Shown: positions 1 through 9,558 of the stretch, piece after piece
Position numbering within the stretch: the first letter of the stretch is position 1
Layout: every line of letters starts with the position of its first letter
Source: Bifidobacterium asteroides
GTDB taxonomy: Bacteria > Actinomycetota > Actinomycetes > Actinomycetales > Bifidobacteriaceae
DNA length: 64,000 nucleotides
Assembly: GCF_003202695.1 (NCBI RefSeq)
Contig: NZ_QGLL01000009.1
Span: forward strand, 277,991 to 341,990
Direction: 5' to 3'
Notes under the pieces: model-generated
Told to the model about the DNA's origin: nothing
What the model saw: the letters and a program-made list of their open reading frames with translations, nothing else
Database searches by the model: none
Translations under genes and position numbers: made by a program

Positions 1-1200
1 GTCAAGATATGGAACCTCCACAGGGGCATAACAATAATACTGCTGCTCGCTCCCGCCTAAACTGACGCATGGCTTGGTCAAGTCGTTTGAAGAGGCCGCA
101 TCCAGCTGTGCCGTGGTCAAGGCTCCACCACCGGTGAAATTCCTGCCCCAGAAATACACTTTCTGCTGGTCCGTGACAGCGTAATAGCTCTCATAGCCCG
201 GGAACAGGTCTACAATCTTCTCATTGTTGGGGAATACAACCTGAATCGGAGACAGGGCAACCCCATAGTTGTCGTCATTCAGATTTTTCGCATCATCATG
301 ATTCTCAACAGGCCAGCCCCTTTTACGTGTACGACTCCACTCATCTCTATTCGAGCCATTGTGCTTACCAACACCTCTCTCACCATACTCATGCTTCCCG
401 ACGGTCCAAACCGTTCCGTCGTCCTTCAGGTAAGCAAAACCGTATTCAGTACCTGCAACATCAATGACCTTGCTGGTATTATTCCCGCCAGGATAGGTTC
501 CCACCGGTGCAGCTGGACCGTCAATAGGCTTCCACGTCGCCGGGGACTCGTTGGGATTTTTCTGATTAACATGATTAGGGATGCCTTCAGGGGCAGCCGT
601 TTGATCTTTATAGACGCCATACACACCTCCGGTGTGGTAAGACGTTGTCTTCTCATAACCTGGCTGACTCGTTATGATCGCATTGGTCGGAAATGTCTGA
701 CCTTTCTGATCATTGTCGCCCCAACCGTACACATTTCCGTAACAATCTACTGCCATCAAGGCATAGGCGGAACCGGCGACACGTTTTACACACCCGATCC
801 CGCGCACAATATCAGGCTTGTGATAGTTATTCAGCGGAGAATTATCTCCTGTACGAACCTGAGCACCGTATTTTTGCCATTTTCCATTGATGGTCCAGGA
901 ACCGTTCATGCCCGTGTCGGTCAACTTCTGTCCGCCCGAATAGTAACCCCACATCCAAACATTGCCGGCCTTGTCCAAAGCGACCGTATCATCTAGGGCG
1001 TAGGTTCCCTTGACACCTGCACTCGAGCCGAAACTTGATGAAGGAGTCGTCACAATGACGGGATTCTTGCTGACATATGCAGCATCTGCATGAGTGACAC
1101 CTGCAAACGCAGCCATTGCCAGAGTCACAACAGTGACAGCCAACTTCACAACCCTTGACCAGAACCGATGAGACTCATGCACTCTAAATGTACTATTCAT
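1..1200 (-). CDS. Secreted RCC1-repeat protein (3' end beyond window)
   Basis: The reverse strand is open from an ATG at 1200 to the left edge, 400 codons with no stop, so the C-terminus is missing. The first ~40 residues form a signal peptide: a basic N-terminus, a hydrophobic stretch (KLAVTVVTLAMAAFAG) and an Ala-rich cleavage region. The rest carries repeated blocks with GxVWxWG, YGWGDN and VYFWGRN cores, the signature of RCC1-type beta-propeller repeats. In bacteria such secreted propellers are usually surface or adhesion proteins; the exact role is unknown. It lies just downstream of a small secreted protein and the pilin genes, on the same strand, which suggests a surface function. No anchor can be seen because the end is cut. 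Family call is from motif recognition. Confidence 0.75.
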   Translation of the reverse strand, partial: MNSTFRVHESHRFWSRVVKLAVTVVTLAMAAFAGVTHADAAYVSKNPVIVTTPSSSFGSSAGVKGTYALDDTVALDKAGNVWMWGYYSGGQKLTDTGMNGSWTINGKWQKYGAQVRTGDNSPLNNYHKPDIVRGIGCVKRVAGSAYALMAVDCYGNVYGWGDNDQKGQTFPTNAIITSQPGYEKTTSYHTGGVYGVYKDQTAAPEGIPNHVNQKNPNESPATWKPIDGPAAPVGTYPGGNNTSKVIDVAGTEYGFAYLKDDGTVWTVGKHEYGERGVGKHNGSNRDEWSRTRKRGWPVENHDDAKNLNDDNYGVALSPIQVVFPNNEKIVDLFPGYESYYAVTDQQKVYFWGRNFTGGGALTTAQLDAASSNDLTKPCVSLGGSEQQYYCYAPVEVPYLD

Positions 1201-1248
1201 CTAGATCACATCCTTCGGACCATACATGGTTACAACTATTGCTCTTGC

Positions 1249-1938
1249 TCATCGTGTCTCACCTTTTACAATCAATGACAGACCGGTGGTCGTCCCGTTA
1301 TAGGCGGATAGGTCATCCTTTGACAACGTGCTATCCACATAGACACGCAGCGTCAATTTGCGCTCCGGATCTCCGGGCTTCAGATCGAGAGGCATGCTCA
1401 TCTTCAGGTAGCCAGGCTTAGCGGGTTCATTCTTGTTCGGATCGCCAAGTTGTATTTCACCGTCAGTACCCAGTTTGCCGTCCCAGACCTTGTTATCGCC
1501 ATCCAGTACCTCAAAGCGAAGTTGCGTAAACAAATCCGGATAGTACCTAACGTTCAATGGACTGTTTTGTCCCACGGAGGTCGGTGCCATGTGTTCTTTC
1601 ACCTTACGATCAGGGTCTGTGTCCACGAACTTGATGGACAGACGACCCATCTCCTGCTTCACCGAACTCACCCCTACGGTCCAGGTCTGAGGACCACTTG
1701 AAAAAGCATCCCTCAGATTAACGGCAATGGGCTTACCTGCCTCGCCGGTCGAAACCGGGTCCGTTCCATCCTTCTGAGCCGCAGTCACCGTAACTTTAAA
1801 TTCCGTGTCATCGGAAGCCGCCTGTGCATCCCTGAGCCCCAAAGCACGAACCCCTGTACCTGCCAACACAATCAATATCACAGCGACCGCCAGCATCAAC
1901 TTGGCAACCGTCGCGTGATTCTTGAATAACCTACGCAT
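1249..1938 (-). CDS. Secreted protein of unknown function next to pilin genes
   Basis: 229 residues from the ATG at 1938, chosen because GGAG-AAGG lies just upstream; a longer open frame to 2037 has no such site. The N-terminus is basic followed by one hydrophobic segment (LMLAVAVILIVLAGTGV) and an Ala-rich site, so it is exported. The mature part is a mix of short beta-prone segments and ends LSLIVKGETR without an LPxTG motif, a second membrane segment or a lipobox, so it is either released or held by a partner. The size and ending vaguely recall TasA/camelysin-type exported beta-sandwich proteins, but I cannot support that. It sits 48 bases before the RCC1-repeat gene and 440 bases after the pilin gene. 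Confidence 0.7.
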   Translation of the reverse strand: MRRLFKNHATVAKLMLAVAVILIVLAGTGVRALGLRDAQAASDDTEFKVTVTAAQKDGTDPVSTGEAGKPIAVNLRDAFSSGPQTWTVGVSSVKQEMGRLSIKFVDTDPDRKVKEHMAPTSVGQNSPLNVRYYPDLFTQLRFEVLDGDNKVWDGKLGTDGEIQLGDPNKNEPAKPGYLKMSMPLDLKPGDPERKLTLRVYVDSTLSKDDLSAYNGTTTGLSLIVKGETR

Positions 1939-2380
1939 TCCGCCTTCTCCTGCCATCACAACATACATCCGATATAGAGCAACGAATATCCTCAACCAAG
2001 TATGTAAGACTTCTATTGGGGACCGGACCTGCATCAACTCGCATCAATTGCCACTGCATAATGAATCACCTATTCAACTACAGAAGACCTTCATCACTGA
2101 GGACAACCATGAGTGCGCTCACAAATCCACATCCCCACTCTCGGCTCCACCATCAAGTCTCATCTACTGGATAGAGCCATAATCAACACTGTCAATCGCA
2201 GATGGCAGGGATCCGGGACATTGCAAAACTCGCATATGTCCCGGTCCATACCTGTATATGCAACCAAACAACGGATGCATCAACCTGTTGCAAGCGATTT
2301 CATGAATGATCTGAAATCAGTCAGCCGCATTGCGCAGAGGACCAATCCTGATTACGCACCGCTTTCCCAGGTTACTTAGT
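1939..2380. other. Intergenic region between pilin and secreted-protein gene
   Basis: About 440 bases with no supportable gene; short frames here lack ribosome sites and family motifs. The only structure I see is a perfect 9-base inverted repeat listed separately. The promoter of the 1249-1938 gene is expected here but no clear hexamers stand out. Confidence 0.5.
2213..2244. repeat. Perfect 9-bp inverted repeat downstream of pilin gene
   Basis: CCGGGACAT (2213-2221) and ATGTCCCGG (2236-2244) are exact inverted copies around a 14-base spacer. It lies 137 bases beyond the pilin stop codon, in the direction of pilin transcription. There is no T-run after it on the minus strand, so it is not a standard intrinsic terminator. 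It could be an RNA processing/stabilising hairpin or a protein-binding site for the next gene. Confidence 0.45.
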
Positions 2381-4165
2381 TCATGCATGAACAGCGCTGC
2401 TGGCATCACGCTTGCTACGCATGGAAGCAAGGTAGATGCAGACACCAGCTGCAACCATGAGCCCACCAACAATGACAAGGAACATGATTCCAGCCGCACC
2501 AGTCAGAGGCAACTGTGTCAAGCTCTTTACGTTCATAAGCTGGTAGCTGCCCTTAGTCGAGCTGGTCATCTGGGCCAGACCGTAGGGATCTGCAGCAAAA
2601 CCGTACTCCAGAGTCTTCAACTCCTGCTCACCTGAGGCATCTGGACCATAATTCGGGAGGATCTTGACTCCGAAGGACAGATCTTTCAGTGTCATGAAAC
2701 CGTTAGGGGCTTCCGTCTCCTTGACCTGGTAATCATCTCCTGATGCCACGCCTTTGATCGCAAGGTTGCCTTGTGCGCCGGTCTCGACTGTGGTAACCGT
2801 CGAAGCAGGGGCGTCAGTAGCCATGGCCTTACGATACGAACCATCAGCAAGCTTTACGAACTTCAGATCGGCACCACCCTTGGAGATGGAGAACTTCGCA
2901 CCTGCCAGCTTCTCGTTCGTTGCCTTGTTGATCTTGGTCAGATCGAAATTATAGGTATATACTTTGGCCTTGCCTTCAGGTGTCTTACCAGGACTTGCAG
3001 GTTCACCGGAGATGCTTGCATTCGGATCGTTTGAATATTCAAGAGATGCCGAATTGTGAACGTCGCCTGGAGTCGTATCAATCGCATTGGCGTTGAGGGT
3101 CGTATCATATTTGATCACAATCTGTGCACCTGCATAATGACCATCACCTTTAGTGATCAGATCACGGAAGAAGCTTGACAGGTCGAATACGATTTTCCCG
3201 CCATTGCTCATGTCGGAATCAGTCGTTAGGGCATAACCAGGAGTTCCTGCAGGAATGGTCGCAAGCACCTGATCGGTCCCCAACTTGTTCAGGGTCACCG
3301 TCACGTTCGCCTTGGCGGCATCAAAGGTCAGACCTTTCGTCAGAGTATCGTTCATCTTCAGGTCGTATGTGCCCGCATCATATCCCAGATAGGTCGGAAC
3401 AGTTGCCTTGATGGTGAACCGAACAGTGTCACCCACATTGTAATCAGCTTTATCCGTGGTCTTCTGAGGGGTACCGGGGGCTTCACCCTTGGCATCGATA
3501 TCCTCAGTCATACCCTTCACATCCACGCGCGTGCCGCCCTCTGTTTTCGCGGTGGTGCTTACGAACATCGGAAGCGTTACGCCGTTATCCGCAGTATGTG
3601 CTGTCTTGTCCACCAGCACATATTCGCCCTGGGGTATACCGGTGAACTCCACCGTATCCGTTCCCTCAGCGGCCGTCTTCGTGATTGCTGAATCCGAATC
3701 GAACAGATTGCGGAAATCCGCATCCTTCCATAGATTGTTCAGGAACAACCTGACCTTGCCATCATACTGAGGCTTGCCGGCATCGGTCGGAGTCGTCGCT
3801 CCATCGGAACCAACTCCCCAGTTCGTCGCCACATAGGCAATGGGGTCCGTGGTCACACCATCAGGTACTGGATCCGTTCCGAACATGGCGGACAGCGCTT
3901 TAGTGCTACTTGTTTTCACCTGAGCGGGGTTGGCCACGGTCGCCACAGATACGGACCCTTCCCCACCCTCTTGCGCGGGAGGCAGCACTTGCGTATAGTC
4001 GCCAACCTTTAACGCTGTAAACGTGCGCCCGGCAGCATTATGTATCTTCAAATCGGCAGTTTGCTCAGCCGCATTGGCAGCAACTGCACCGGTAGCCCCC
4101 ATGGCGAAGGCAGCTACTAGCGCTGTCGCAGATGCGACCAGACTCCTGATACTACACCTTGTCAT
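2381..4165 (-). CDS. SpaA-type major (backbone) pilin with LPLTG anchor
   Basis: 594 residues from the ATG at 4165, preceded by an AAGGAAAGG-like ribosome site; the upstream in-frame extension has no such site. Order: signal peptide (to about residue 32, ANAAEQ), an N-terminal domain, a fimbrial isopeptide D2-type domain (around NVGDTVRFTIKATVP), a SpaA/Cna-B-type domain starting near YNFDLTKINKATNEKLAG, with an E-box (KETEAPNGF), then LPLTG, a hydrophobic segment and a basic tail. These are the parts of a backbone pilin polymerised by a class C sortase. A textbook YPK pilin motif is not evident before the D2 domain. Neighbours are the anchored adhesin upstream and the sortase further upstream, all on the minus strand. 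Confidence 0.9.
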   Translation of the reverse strand: MTRCSIRSLVASATALVAAFAMGATGAVAANAAEQTADLKIHNAAGRTFTALKVGDYTQVLPPAQEGGEGSVSVATVANPAQVKTSSTKALSAMFGTDPVPDGVTTDPIAYVATNWGVGSDGATTPTDAGKPQYDGKVRLFLNNLWKDADFRNLFDSDSAITKTAAEGTDTVEFTGIPQGEYVLVDKTAHTADNGVTLPMFVSTTAKTEGGTRVDVKGMTEDIDAKGEAPGTPQKTTDKADYNVGDTVRFTIKATVPTYLGYDAGTYDLKMNDTLTKGLTFDAAKANVTVTLNKLGTDQVLATIPAGTPGYALTTDSDMSNGGKIVFDLSSFFRDLITKGDGHYAGAQIVIKYDTTLNANAIDTTPGDVHNSASLEYSNDPNASISGEPASPGKTPEGKAKVYTYNFDLTKINKATNEKLAGAKFSISKGGADLKFVKLADGSYRKAMATDAPASTVTTVETGAQGNLAIKGVASGDDYQVKETEAPNGFMTLKDLSFGVKILPNYGPDASGEQELKTLEYGFAADPYGLAQMTSSTKGSYQLMNVKSLTQLPLTGAAGIMFLVIVGGLMVAAGVCIYLASMRSKRDASSAVHA

Positions 4166-4279
4166 TCCCTGTTTCCTTTCCTTAAATCGGGTGAAGACGA
4201 AACCGAAAGGATCCCTCAGCACCCAAACCATCAACCACCGGTCCGGATCACACCCTGCCGGACCGGCAGAAATTCTTCA

Positions 4280-7102
4280 TCACCTACGACTCGTATACCT
4301 GTTCGCTGCGTATCCGGCACTTACCAGGAACACGCCAAGAATCAAGGCCAATACCAGCCATAGGACATGACTCCCGCCAGTGAATGGCAGATGGGACACA
4401 GGATCCATGCCTTGTACGTTCACACGGGTTGTGGGTCGCTGTCCCGATTGCGGAGACTGCACACCATTGACAAGAGATGAACCAGAATGGGCATCGGACT
4501 TTACCGTAACGCGATATGAAACGGTCACCGTCTCTCCTGGGGCGACACCGCTTGAGTCCGACCAGGACAGAACACCTGAAGCCTCATCAAAGGTTGGCGC
4601 TGCAACCTTGTGATTGGTCACGCTCGATACGGCTGAAAGATCCATAGGCTTTCCGGCGCTACCCAGAACACCTGAAAGATCATCCTTCAGCGACGCATCG
4701 TATACGGTCACACCCGTCGAATTTCGATACGTCACCCGGTAGAACAGATCCTTGCCCTTCCTTACCGAAGACACACCTTCGGAAGAGGTTGCGGAACCAA
4801 AGGCACCCTTCCCCAAATCAACACTAGATACGTCATTCTTCACGCTGACGGAATCCGGTCCACGGTTATTCATGGCCTGATTGATCAACTTGTGATCGCC
4901 AGCAGGCGAATGATCTGCTGGGTAGGTCGTCACTTGAATACGGACGACAGCCTGTTGTCCCTTATCCAAGGTGCCCTTCCACACTACTTTCCCCGGCGAG
5001 GAAGCATCATTCCAGGTCACGACTCCAATAGGCGAATCACCCACTAATGAAGCGCTCTCGACAGAGGCGTCATCCGCTACATCATGCATGTCATCGGACA
5101 CCGTCACATCGACAGGATCGGCAATTGCATCCGCCGGCAGCGGATTCGACACAGTCACCTCATATACATATCGTTGGCCAAATGCAACGGATGACCCCTC
5201 TGTCACTGGTGTCAAAGCACCGTCAGAGGACACGGCGAGAAGACGCTTGTTCACCTCTATGCGTCCCAGCCCGTTCGATGTCTTCGGCTCATCCTGCGAA
5301 TAATCCGATACGAAGGTGTTCTCGATGGAACCCTGGTAATACGATGCGTCCTGGCTACGCAAAACCGTCACACTGTATGTCACGGTAACCTTGCCAGGCC
5401 CCTGAGCGGATTCACCCGGCACAGCGCCTTTCCAGGTCAGACGAGCGGCATCGACGTCAACCACAGGTGCACCCGGAGCAGCACCGGCCGGATCAGTAGA
5501 AACCTTCACATTGTCCACGGTCCCGCTCTGGGAATATGGCAAGACGCCTGAAAGATCATCAGCCAGCACAGTTTCCACAGCGCCACGGTTCGGGTTGACG
5601 GCCGTCAATGTGTATGTCAACCGCTGGCCTGGGAAGACGCGCGAACCCTCGGTATGATCAGCCGATTTTGACAACTTCAGGGGGATTGGGGTCCCGAAAT
5701 GGTACACACCACCACGAGCGCTCACCAGTAGATTTCGGTAGCCAATACCATTCTCCGTGAAGGTGTTCGCCACCAAGGCGCCACCAAGCAGTCCAAGGGA
5801 TCCGAACCCATCTTCACCGGCAGCATCCAGGGGCTGGAATGTCGCCCTCTGCGCTTCACTACCTTTAGCCGGAACCGCATACCCGGCCACACGCCCGGCA
5901 CCAGCTCCGTCACGGTACCCGACGAAGACGGTATCACGACCATCCGGCGCATCACCGACAGCCACGGATGAGCCGAAATACTGTGCCCCTTCCTTGCCCT
6001 TCAGCGTTGAATTCACAGAACCATCAGCCACGTTGAATCTATACACGACACCGCGCTGTTCCGCCCACTGGGTCGATGAATCCCACGAGGGGTCACCTGC
6101 GAGCACCTGTCCGCCGTCGGAACTGAATGCCAACGAACGACCAAGACCCGCACGAGCGGTCGAGGCATTAGCCGCCGGATATGAGCCTTGGGCCTTATCC
6201 ACATTCAAATCACGTACAAATCCGGAACCAGAGAACAACTGGACGCCACCAGTCAGACTGTCGACTCCTGCTACGGTACGTTCCTGGCCAGGAGCACCCA
6301 ACGCCACCGAGCCGCCGTGCACGGCCACCGTCTGACCAGCCAGCGCCCCCTCCACTATCGAAGCATCGCCTTTCGGCGCCAGCAGAGGAGTTGGAACCGA
6401 AGCAGCATCGGACAAATCCACGACGAACCCCATACCAGCATCATCGACATCATCAACGGTTGAATTCGGTGCCCCGATTACCAGAGAGTTCCCGTCCAAT
6501 GCCAAGGACTCACCGAAGTTGTCAACCTCATACCTGTCCGAATCCGCCGGAGCGCCTATCGTGCGGACCAAGGAGCCGGACAGGTCAAATACCAAAACCT
6601 CCTGCGACCACTTAGCCCCGACCACGACGTACTGATCGTTCAAGGCCACCTGGTATCCGAATCCCGATACAGCGGCGGGGGCGGCTATCCTCACTGAACC
6701 GGCAGGTGCGGATGCGCTGTCGGCATCACCACTCCAGGCACTCACACCGTTACTGTCAGAAGACAAGGTCTGCACCACCACGGCACCGTCACCGGAACCC
6801 CCTGGCACGCCCTGCGACTCTACGTAGGCAAGCCGTTTACCGAATGCAGCAGCGCCATACCCGACGCGGTCTCCCCCGGTGAACCGTGCATCCTGCACCA
6901 GACGAGGGAAATCGGATTTATCGTTACCCGGCAACCGTGACCCTGCAACCAGGCCCGAACGCACACCCACACCGGTCGATCTGGCAATGTCACGCCCATC
7001 ATCCCCACGCCGAGCCGCAGCGGTCAAGGCGAATGCGGACAAGGCAAGACACACCACTACCAGTATGCCAACTATAGGAAAACTCTTCTGCAATCTTCTC
7101 AC
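4280..7102 (-). CDS. Large LPFTG-anchored adhesin with FG-GAP propeller and DUF11-like domains
   Basis: 940 residues from a GTG at 7102 with GCGGGG just upstream. Signal peptide about residues 1-30. Residues ~45-460 hold repeated FG-GAP/integrin-alpha-like blades (FGKRLAYVE, FGESLALDGNSLVIGAPN, LGRSLAFSSDGGQVLAGDP, FGSSVAVGD). Residues ~470-890 hold about three DUF11/isopeptide-type beta-sandwich domains (LTYTLTAVNPN, YVYEVTVSNPLP, LFYRVTYRNSTG). The end is LPFTG, a hydrophobic helix and a basic tail, so it is a sortase substrate. Its place directly before the backbone pilin suggests a pilus tip or accessory adhesin. The ligand is unknown. Confidence 0.9.
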   Translation of the reverse strand: MRRLQKSFPIVGILVVVCLALSAFALTAAARRGDDGRDIARSTGVGVRSGLVAGSRLPGNDKSDFPRLVQDARFTGGDRVGYGAAAFGKRLAYVESQGVPGGSGDGAVVVQTLSSDSNGVSAWSGDADSASAPAGSVRIAAPAAVSGFGYQVALNDQYVVVGAKWSQEVLVFDLSGSLVRTIGAPADSDRYEVDNFGESLALDGNSLVIGAPNSTVDDVDDAGMGFVVDLSDAASVPTPLLAPKGDASIVEGALAGQTVAVHGGSVALGAPGQERTVAGVDSLTGGVQLFSGSGFVRDLNVDKAQGSYPAANASTARAGLGRSLAFSSDGGQVLAGDPSWDSSTQWAEQRGVVYRFNVADGSVNSTLKGKEGAQYFGSSVAVGDAPDGRDTVFVGYRDGAGAGRVAGYAVPAKGSEAQRATFQPLDAAGEDGFGSLGLLGGALVANTFTENGIGYRNLLVSARGGVYHFGTPIPLKLSKSADHTEGSRVFPGQRLTYTLTAVNPNRGAVETVLADDLSGVLPYSQSGTVDNVKVSTDPAGAAPGAPVVDVDAARLTWKGAVPGESAQGPGKVTVTYSVTVLRSQDASYYQGSIENTFVSDYSQDEPKTSNGLGRIEVNKRLLAVSSDGALTPVTEGSSVAFGQRYVYEVTVSNPLPADAIADPVDVTVSDDMHDVADDASVESASLVGDSPIGVVTWNDASSPGKVVWKGTLDKGQQAVVRIQVTTYPADHSPAGDHKLINQAMNNRGPDSVSVKNDVSSVDLGKGAFGSATSSEGVSSVRKGKDLFYRVTYRNSTGVTVYDASLKDDLSGVLGSAGKPMDLSAVSSVTNHKVAAPTFDEASGVLSWSDSSGVAPGETVTVSYRVTVKSDAHSGSSLVNGVQSPQSGQRPTTRVNVQGMDPVSHLPFTGGSHVLWLVLALILGVFLVSAGYAANRYTSRR

Positions 7103-7976
7103 TGCAGCCCCGCTAACATGAATAATCCAGCGCTCGTGGACAACTCCCTTTTGGGAATCTTTCCGAGAACGACATCATCAACGTCTCTTCCGAATTCCAT
7201 ATTACGAAAGAAGACAAAAAGATGCAAGTTGATTGATATATGCATTGAATATGCAACCTGGGTTTTCCTGACTCAAGCTGTAGAGAGCAATTGACTCTGT
7301 GTAGCACCAAGTAATCTGTTTACGCCGACTTCCGCTCAATAACTGCCTTTTACTAAGTTATTGCCGTGCAATCAGCTCCGCTCGCAAATACCGGATGAAT
7401 GAACTCTGTCGGTATTATGACGATGGAATTTTCAATCAGTCACTTTAATAAAAGGTCACAGTTTATTGATTATTAACCACTAATAGTCTATTAATTATTG
7501 ATCACTGATTATTACTTCATTGAAGCAGGAGTAAAGGCGGCAGAAAGTCCTACTCTTTCATCGCTTGCCTGATCGTTCTTTTCCCCGTAGCCTTCAGACC
7601 CTTCAGGAACGGTTAGCCCAATTTTCTCACCATCGACCGCATCATCCCCATGCACGCCAACAACCACGACCTGATAATGCTGCCCCTCCTGCTCTGCAGA
7701 ATGCGACGACCGCTGTCCTGGAGTTCGCTCACAACCAGGTCATGAGGTCATGAACCCCAGCACTCCACTCAAGGCATGGAGTCTCCCGTACTCCCATACC
7801 GACGGTTCCGCCATTATCCAGTCACGGTCATTCGCATGATTCACGCCTTCGCTGGATTCGACCATTCACTCATAAGCACTCCATGTACAGTCGGCACAAA
7901 AAGGGTACAATTACGCATCTTGCCTTTCCTGAATTCGCGCTTTTTACGGTTTTGCATCTTCCGCGCCAAGGAACCG
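7103..7976. other. AT-rich leader of adhesin gene plus decayed sequence
   Basis: 870 bases between adhesin and sortase genes. 7430-7530 is strongly AT-rich with repeated TGATTATTA (around 7464 and 7506) and related TTATTGAT elements, probably the promoter/control region of the adhesin. 7517-7830 holds a broken reading frame listed separately. No intact gene is supportable. Confidence 0.5.
7517..7831 (-). pseudogene. Possible gene remnant with in-frame stop
   Basis: On the minus strand one frame reads MAEPSVWEYGRLHALSG..., hits a TGA after about 24 codons, then stays open for about 75 more codons, ending GLSAAFTPASMK and a TAA near 7517. The composition (acidic, Gly/Val-rich, with QVVVVGVHGDD) looks protein-like, but I recognise no family. 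It may equally be chance. Position between the sortase and adhesin suggests a lost surface gene. Confidence 0.25.
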
Positions 7977-9011
7977 TCAAGATTTTCGCTTGAGGGCTGT
8001 CCGCGTACCAGGCCTTCGCGGCCGGACAAGCCCCCCAGCTGGCTCCACGGGCACACCGGCCGCGTGCCGCACAATAAGACACGGGGATCTCGTCAGTCTG
8101 ACCAGCAATAAGGCGAGCGCGGCGCACAAGACCGTCATTATCAGGATGAGCCTGCCGTCCTTCTTGGCATCCTTGGGAAACGGGATAGGATCCGGCATCG
8201 GTTCCCTATGCCCCGACACCAACAACCTATGCGTATTGATCCCATAGGGCGTGCAGGTCATCAGCGTGACCCTGTCCTGCCCGGCTTCTATGCGCAACTT
8301 GCTGGTATCGTTGGGCTCGATGACGATTATGCGGTCTACCTTGTACCCCATGGTCTTGCCCATGGACTTGATGTAGAACGTATCTCCCTTCTCCATCTCG
8401 TCCAAGCGGGTGAACATCGGGGCTCTGACAAGGCCGCGATGCCCTGTCACCACGGCATGTGTCGACGGACCGCCGACCGGAAGCGAGGACCCGTACAGGT
8501 GGCCGGCACCGGATGCCAGGACCTTCTGGGAGGTTCCATGGTAGATGGGCAAGTTGACCGATATCTTGGGTATGAGTATCGAACCCATGATTCCGTCGCC
8601 TTGATTCAGCTGGGACTGATAGACGGTATCCCTCTCTGAAGCCGTCTGGCCTTGGGTCGTCCCGCCACTGAAGGGGTCGATGATCTCTCCCAGCACCGGC
8701 TGTCCGGATGATGCAAGGTGCCTGTTATACTCCTCTGCAGCCTTCAGTGCCTCCTTGGCCTTGGGATATGGCCAGCCAGCGACGTCACTATCGGAACGCG
8801 ATACAAGGGCTTCCTGCTTTTGACTGTAGGCAAATTGCAGAGCGAAGGGAGCTGCGATAGTGCAAAGGCCCGCCACAAGGATCAGGATGGCGAAGATCTT
8901 CAGCCAGCGCGCGGCCCTACCGCGGCGCGGCTCCTTCTGAAATACCAGGGCACGAAACCGGTCCGGCTCATCATGGGATTGACTGAAGGCCACGGAATCC
9001 GACCGCACCAT
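7977..9011 (-). CDS. srtC: Class C (pilus-assembly) sortase
   Basis: 344 residues. An N-terminal membrane helix (LKIFAILILVAGLCTIAAPF) is followed by the lid motif DPF (about residue 112), the catalytic His in TGHRG (~188), the catalytic Cys in LMTCTPYG (~250) and the Arg in THRLLVSGHR (~263), then a second membrane helix (LILIMTVLCAALALLLV) and a basic tail. Lid plus C-terminal helix define class C, the transpeptidase that joins pilins through their LPxTG threonine. It acts on the outer face of the membrane, and the substrates are likely the two LPxTG proteins encoded just downstream. Unusually the sortase comes first and is 870 bases from its substrates rather than last in the cluster. Confidence 0.95.
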   Translation of the reverse strand: MVRSDSVAFSQSHDEPDRFRALVFQKEPRRGRAARWLKIFAILILVAGLCTIAAPFALQFAYSQKQEALVSRSDSDVAGWPYPKAKEALKAAEEYNRHLASSGQPVLGEIIDPFSGGTTQGQTASERDTVYQSQLNQGDGIMGSILIPKISVNLPIYHGTSQKVLASGAGHLYGSSLPVGGPSTHAVVTGHRGLVRAPMFTRLDEMEKGDTFYIKSMGKTMGYKVDRIIVIEPNDTSKLRIEAGQDRVTLMTCTPYGINTHRLLVSGHREPMPDPIPFPKDAKKDGRLILIMTVLCAALALLLVRLTRSPCLIVRHAAGVPVEPAGGLVRPRRPGTRTALKRKS

Positions 9012-9558
9012 GGACGTCGCCTCTTTTCATAATTCAAGGTCATCTGGTCAATGAATCCTGCAAGGACTGCGCTGCGCACCGAGCACCCTGACACTTCCGC
9101 ACCACTCTTCGAGTTGGAAATACCCAATCCGCCTGGTCGCAATCCAGGCAAAGGCTGGAATCCACATGGGCCTTGCACCTTCTGAATTGCAAGTTTACCC
9201 TTATGCCGCTCAGCGGGATTGTTCATCAAACCAACGGATCCTCATCTGTCACCGCATGAAACGACCACGACAGCCTCACGAACACCGAATACGAGTCACG
9301 CGCTTGGAGGTCCACAAACTTCACACCCGGTAACCGCCGCTTCATAACCTTGTCGGTCCTGCCCATGCGAAACCGTACAAATTGACACCCTTGATCCATG
9401 TCATATCCATCAAGGCCACCAATCAAACACAAATCTGCCGTCACCATATGGCGGCACAAGGCACTATAGGCAATCTGGACGCATCAGGCAAGTGGAGCGA
9501 TACCACGAACGAAGGAAACCCGAGCCCAACCAGTGGCGGCTGCGCACATCCAGGTCGC
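9012..9558. other. Region with no supportable gene
   Basis: About 550 bases upstream of the sortase. A minus-strand frame 9226-9459 (ending SFHAVTDEDPLV) is protein-like in places but has no recognisable family. It could be another remnant beside the dead AraC gene. The sortase promoter must lie here. Confidence 0.4.

Noticed and set aside
298..996. Long plus-strand open frame of 232 codons
   Set aside because: It is antisense to the RCC1-repeat gene, which has a signal peptide and repeats; the plus frame has no ribosome site or known motif.
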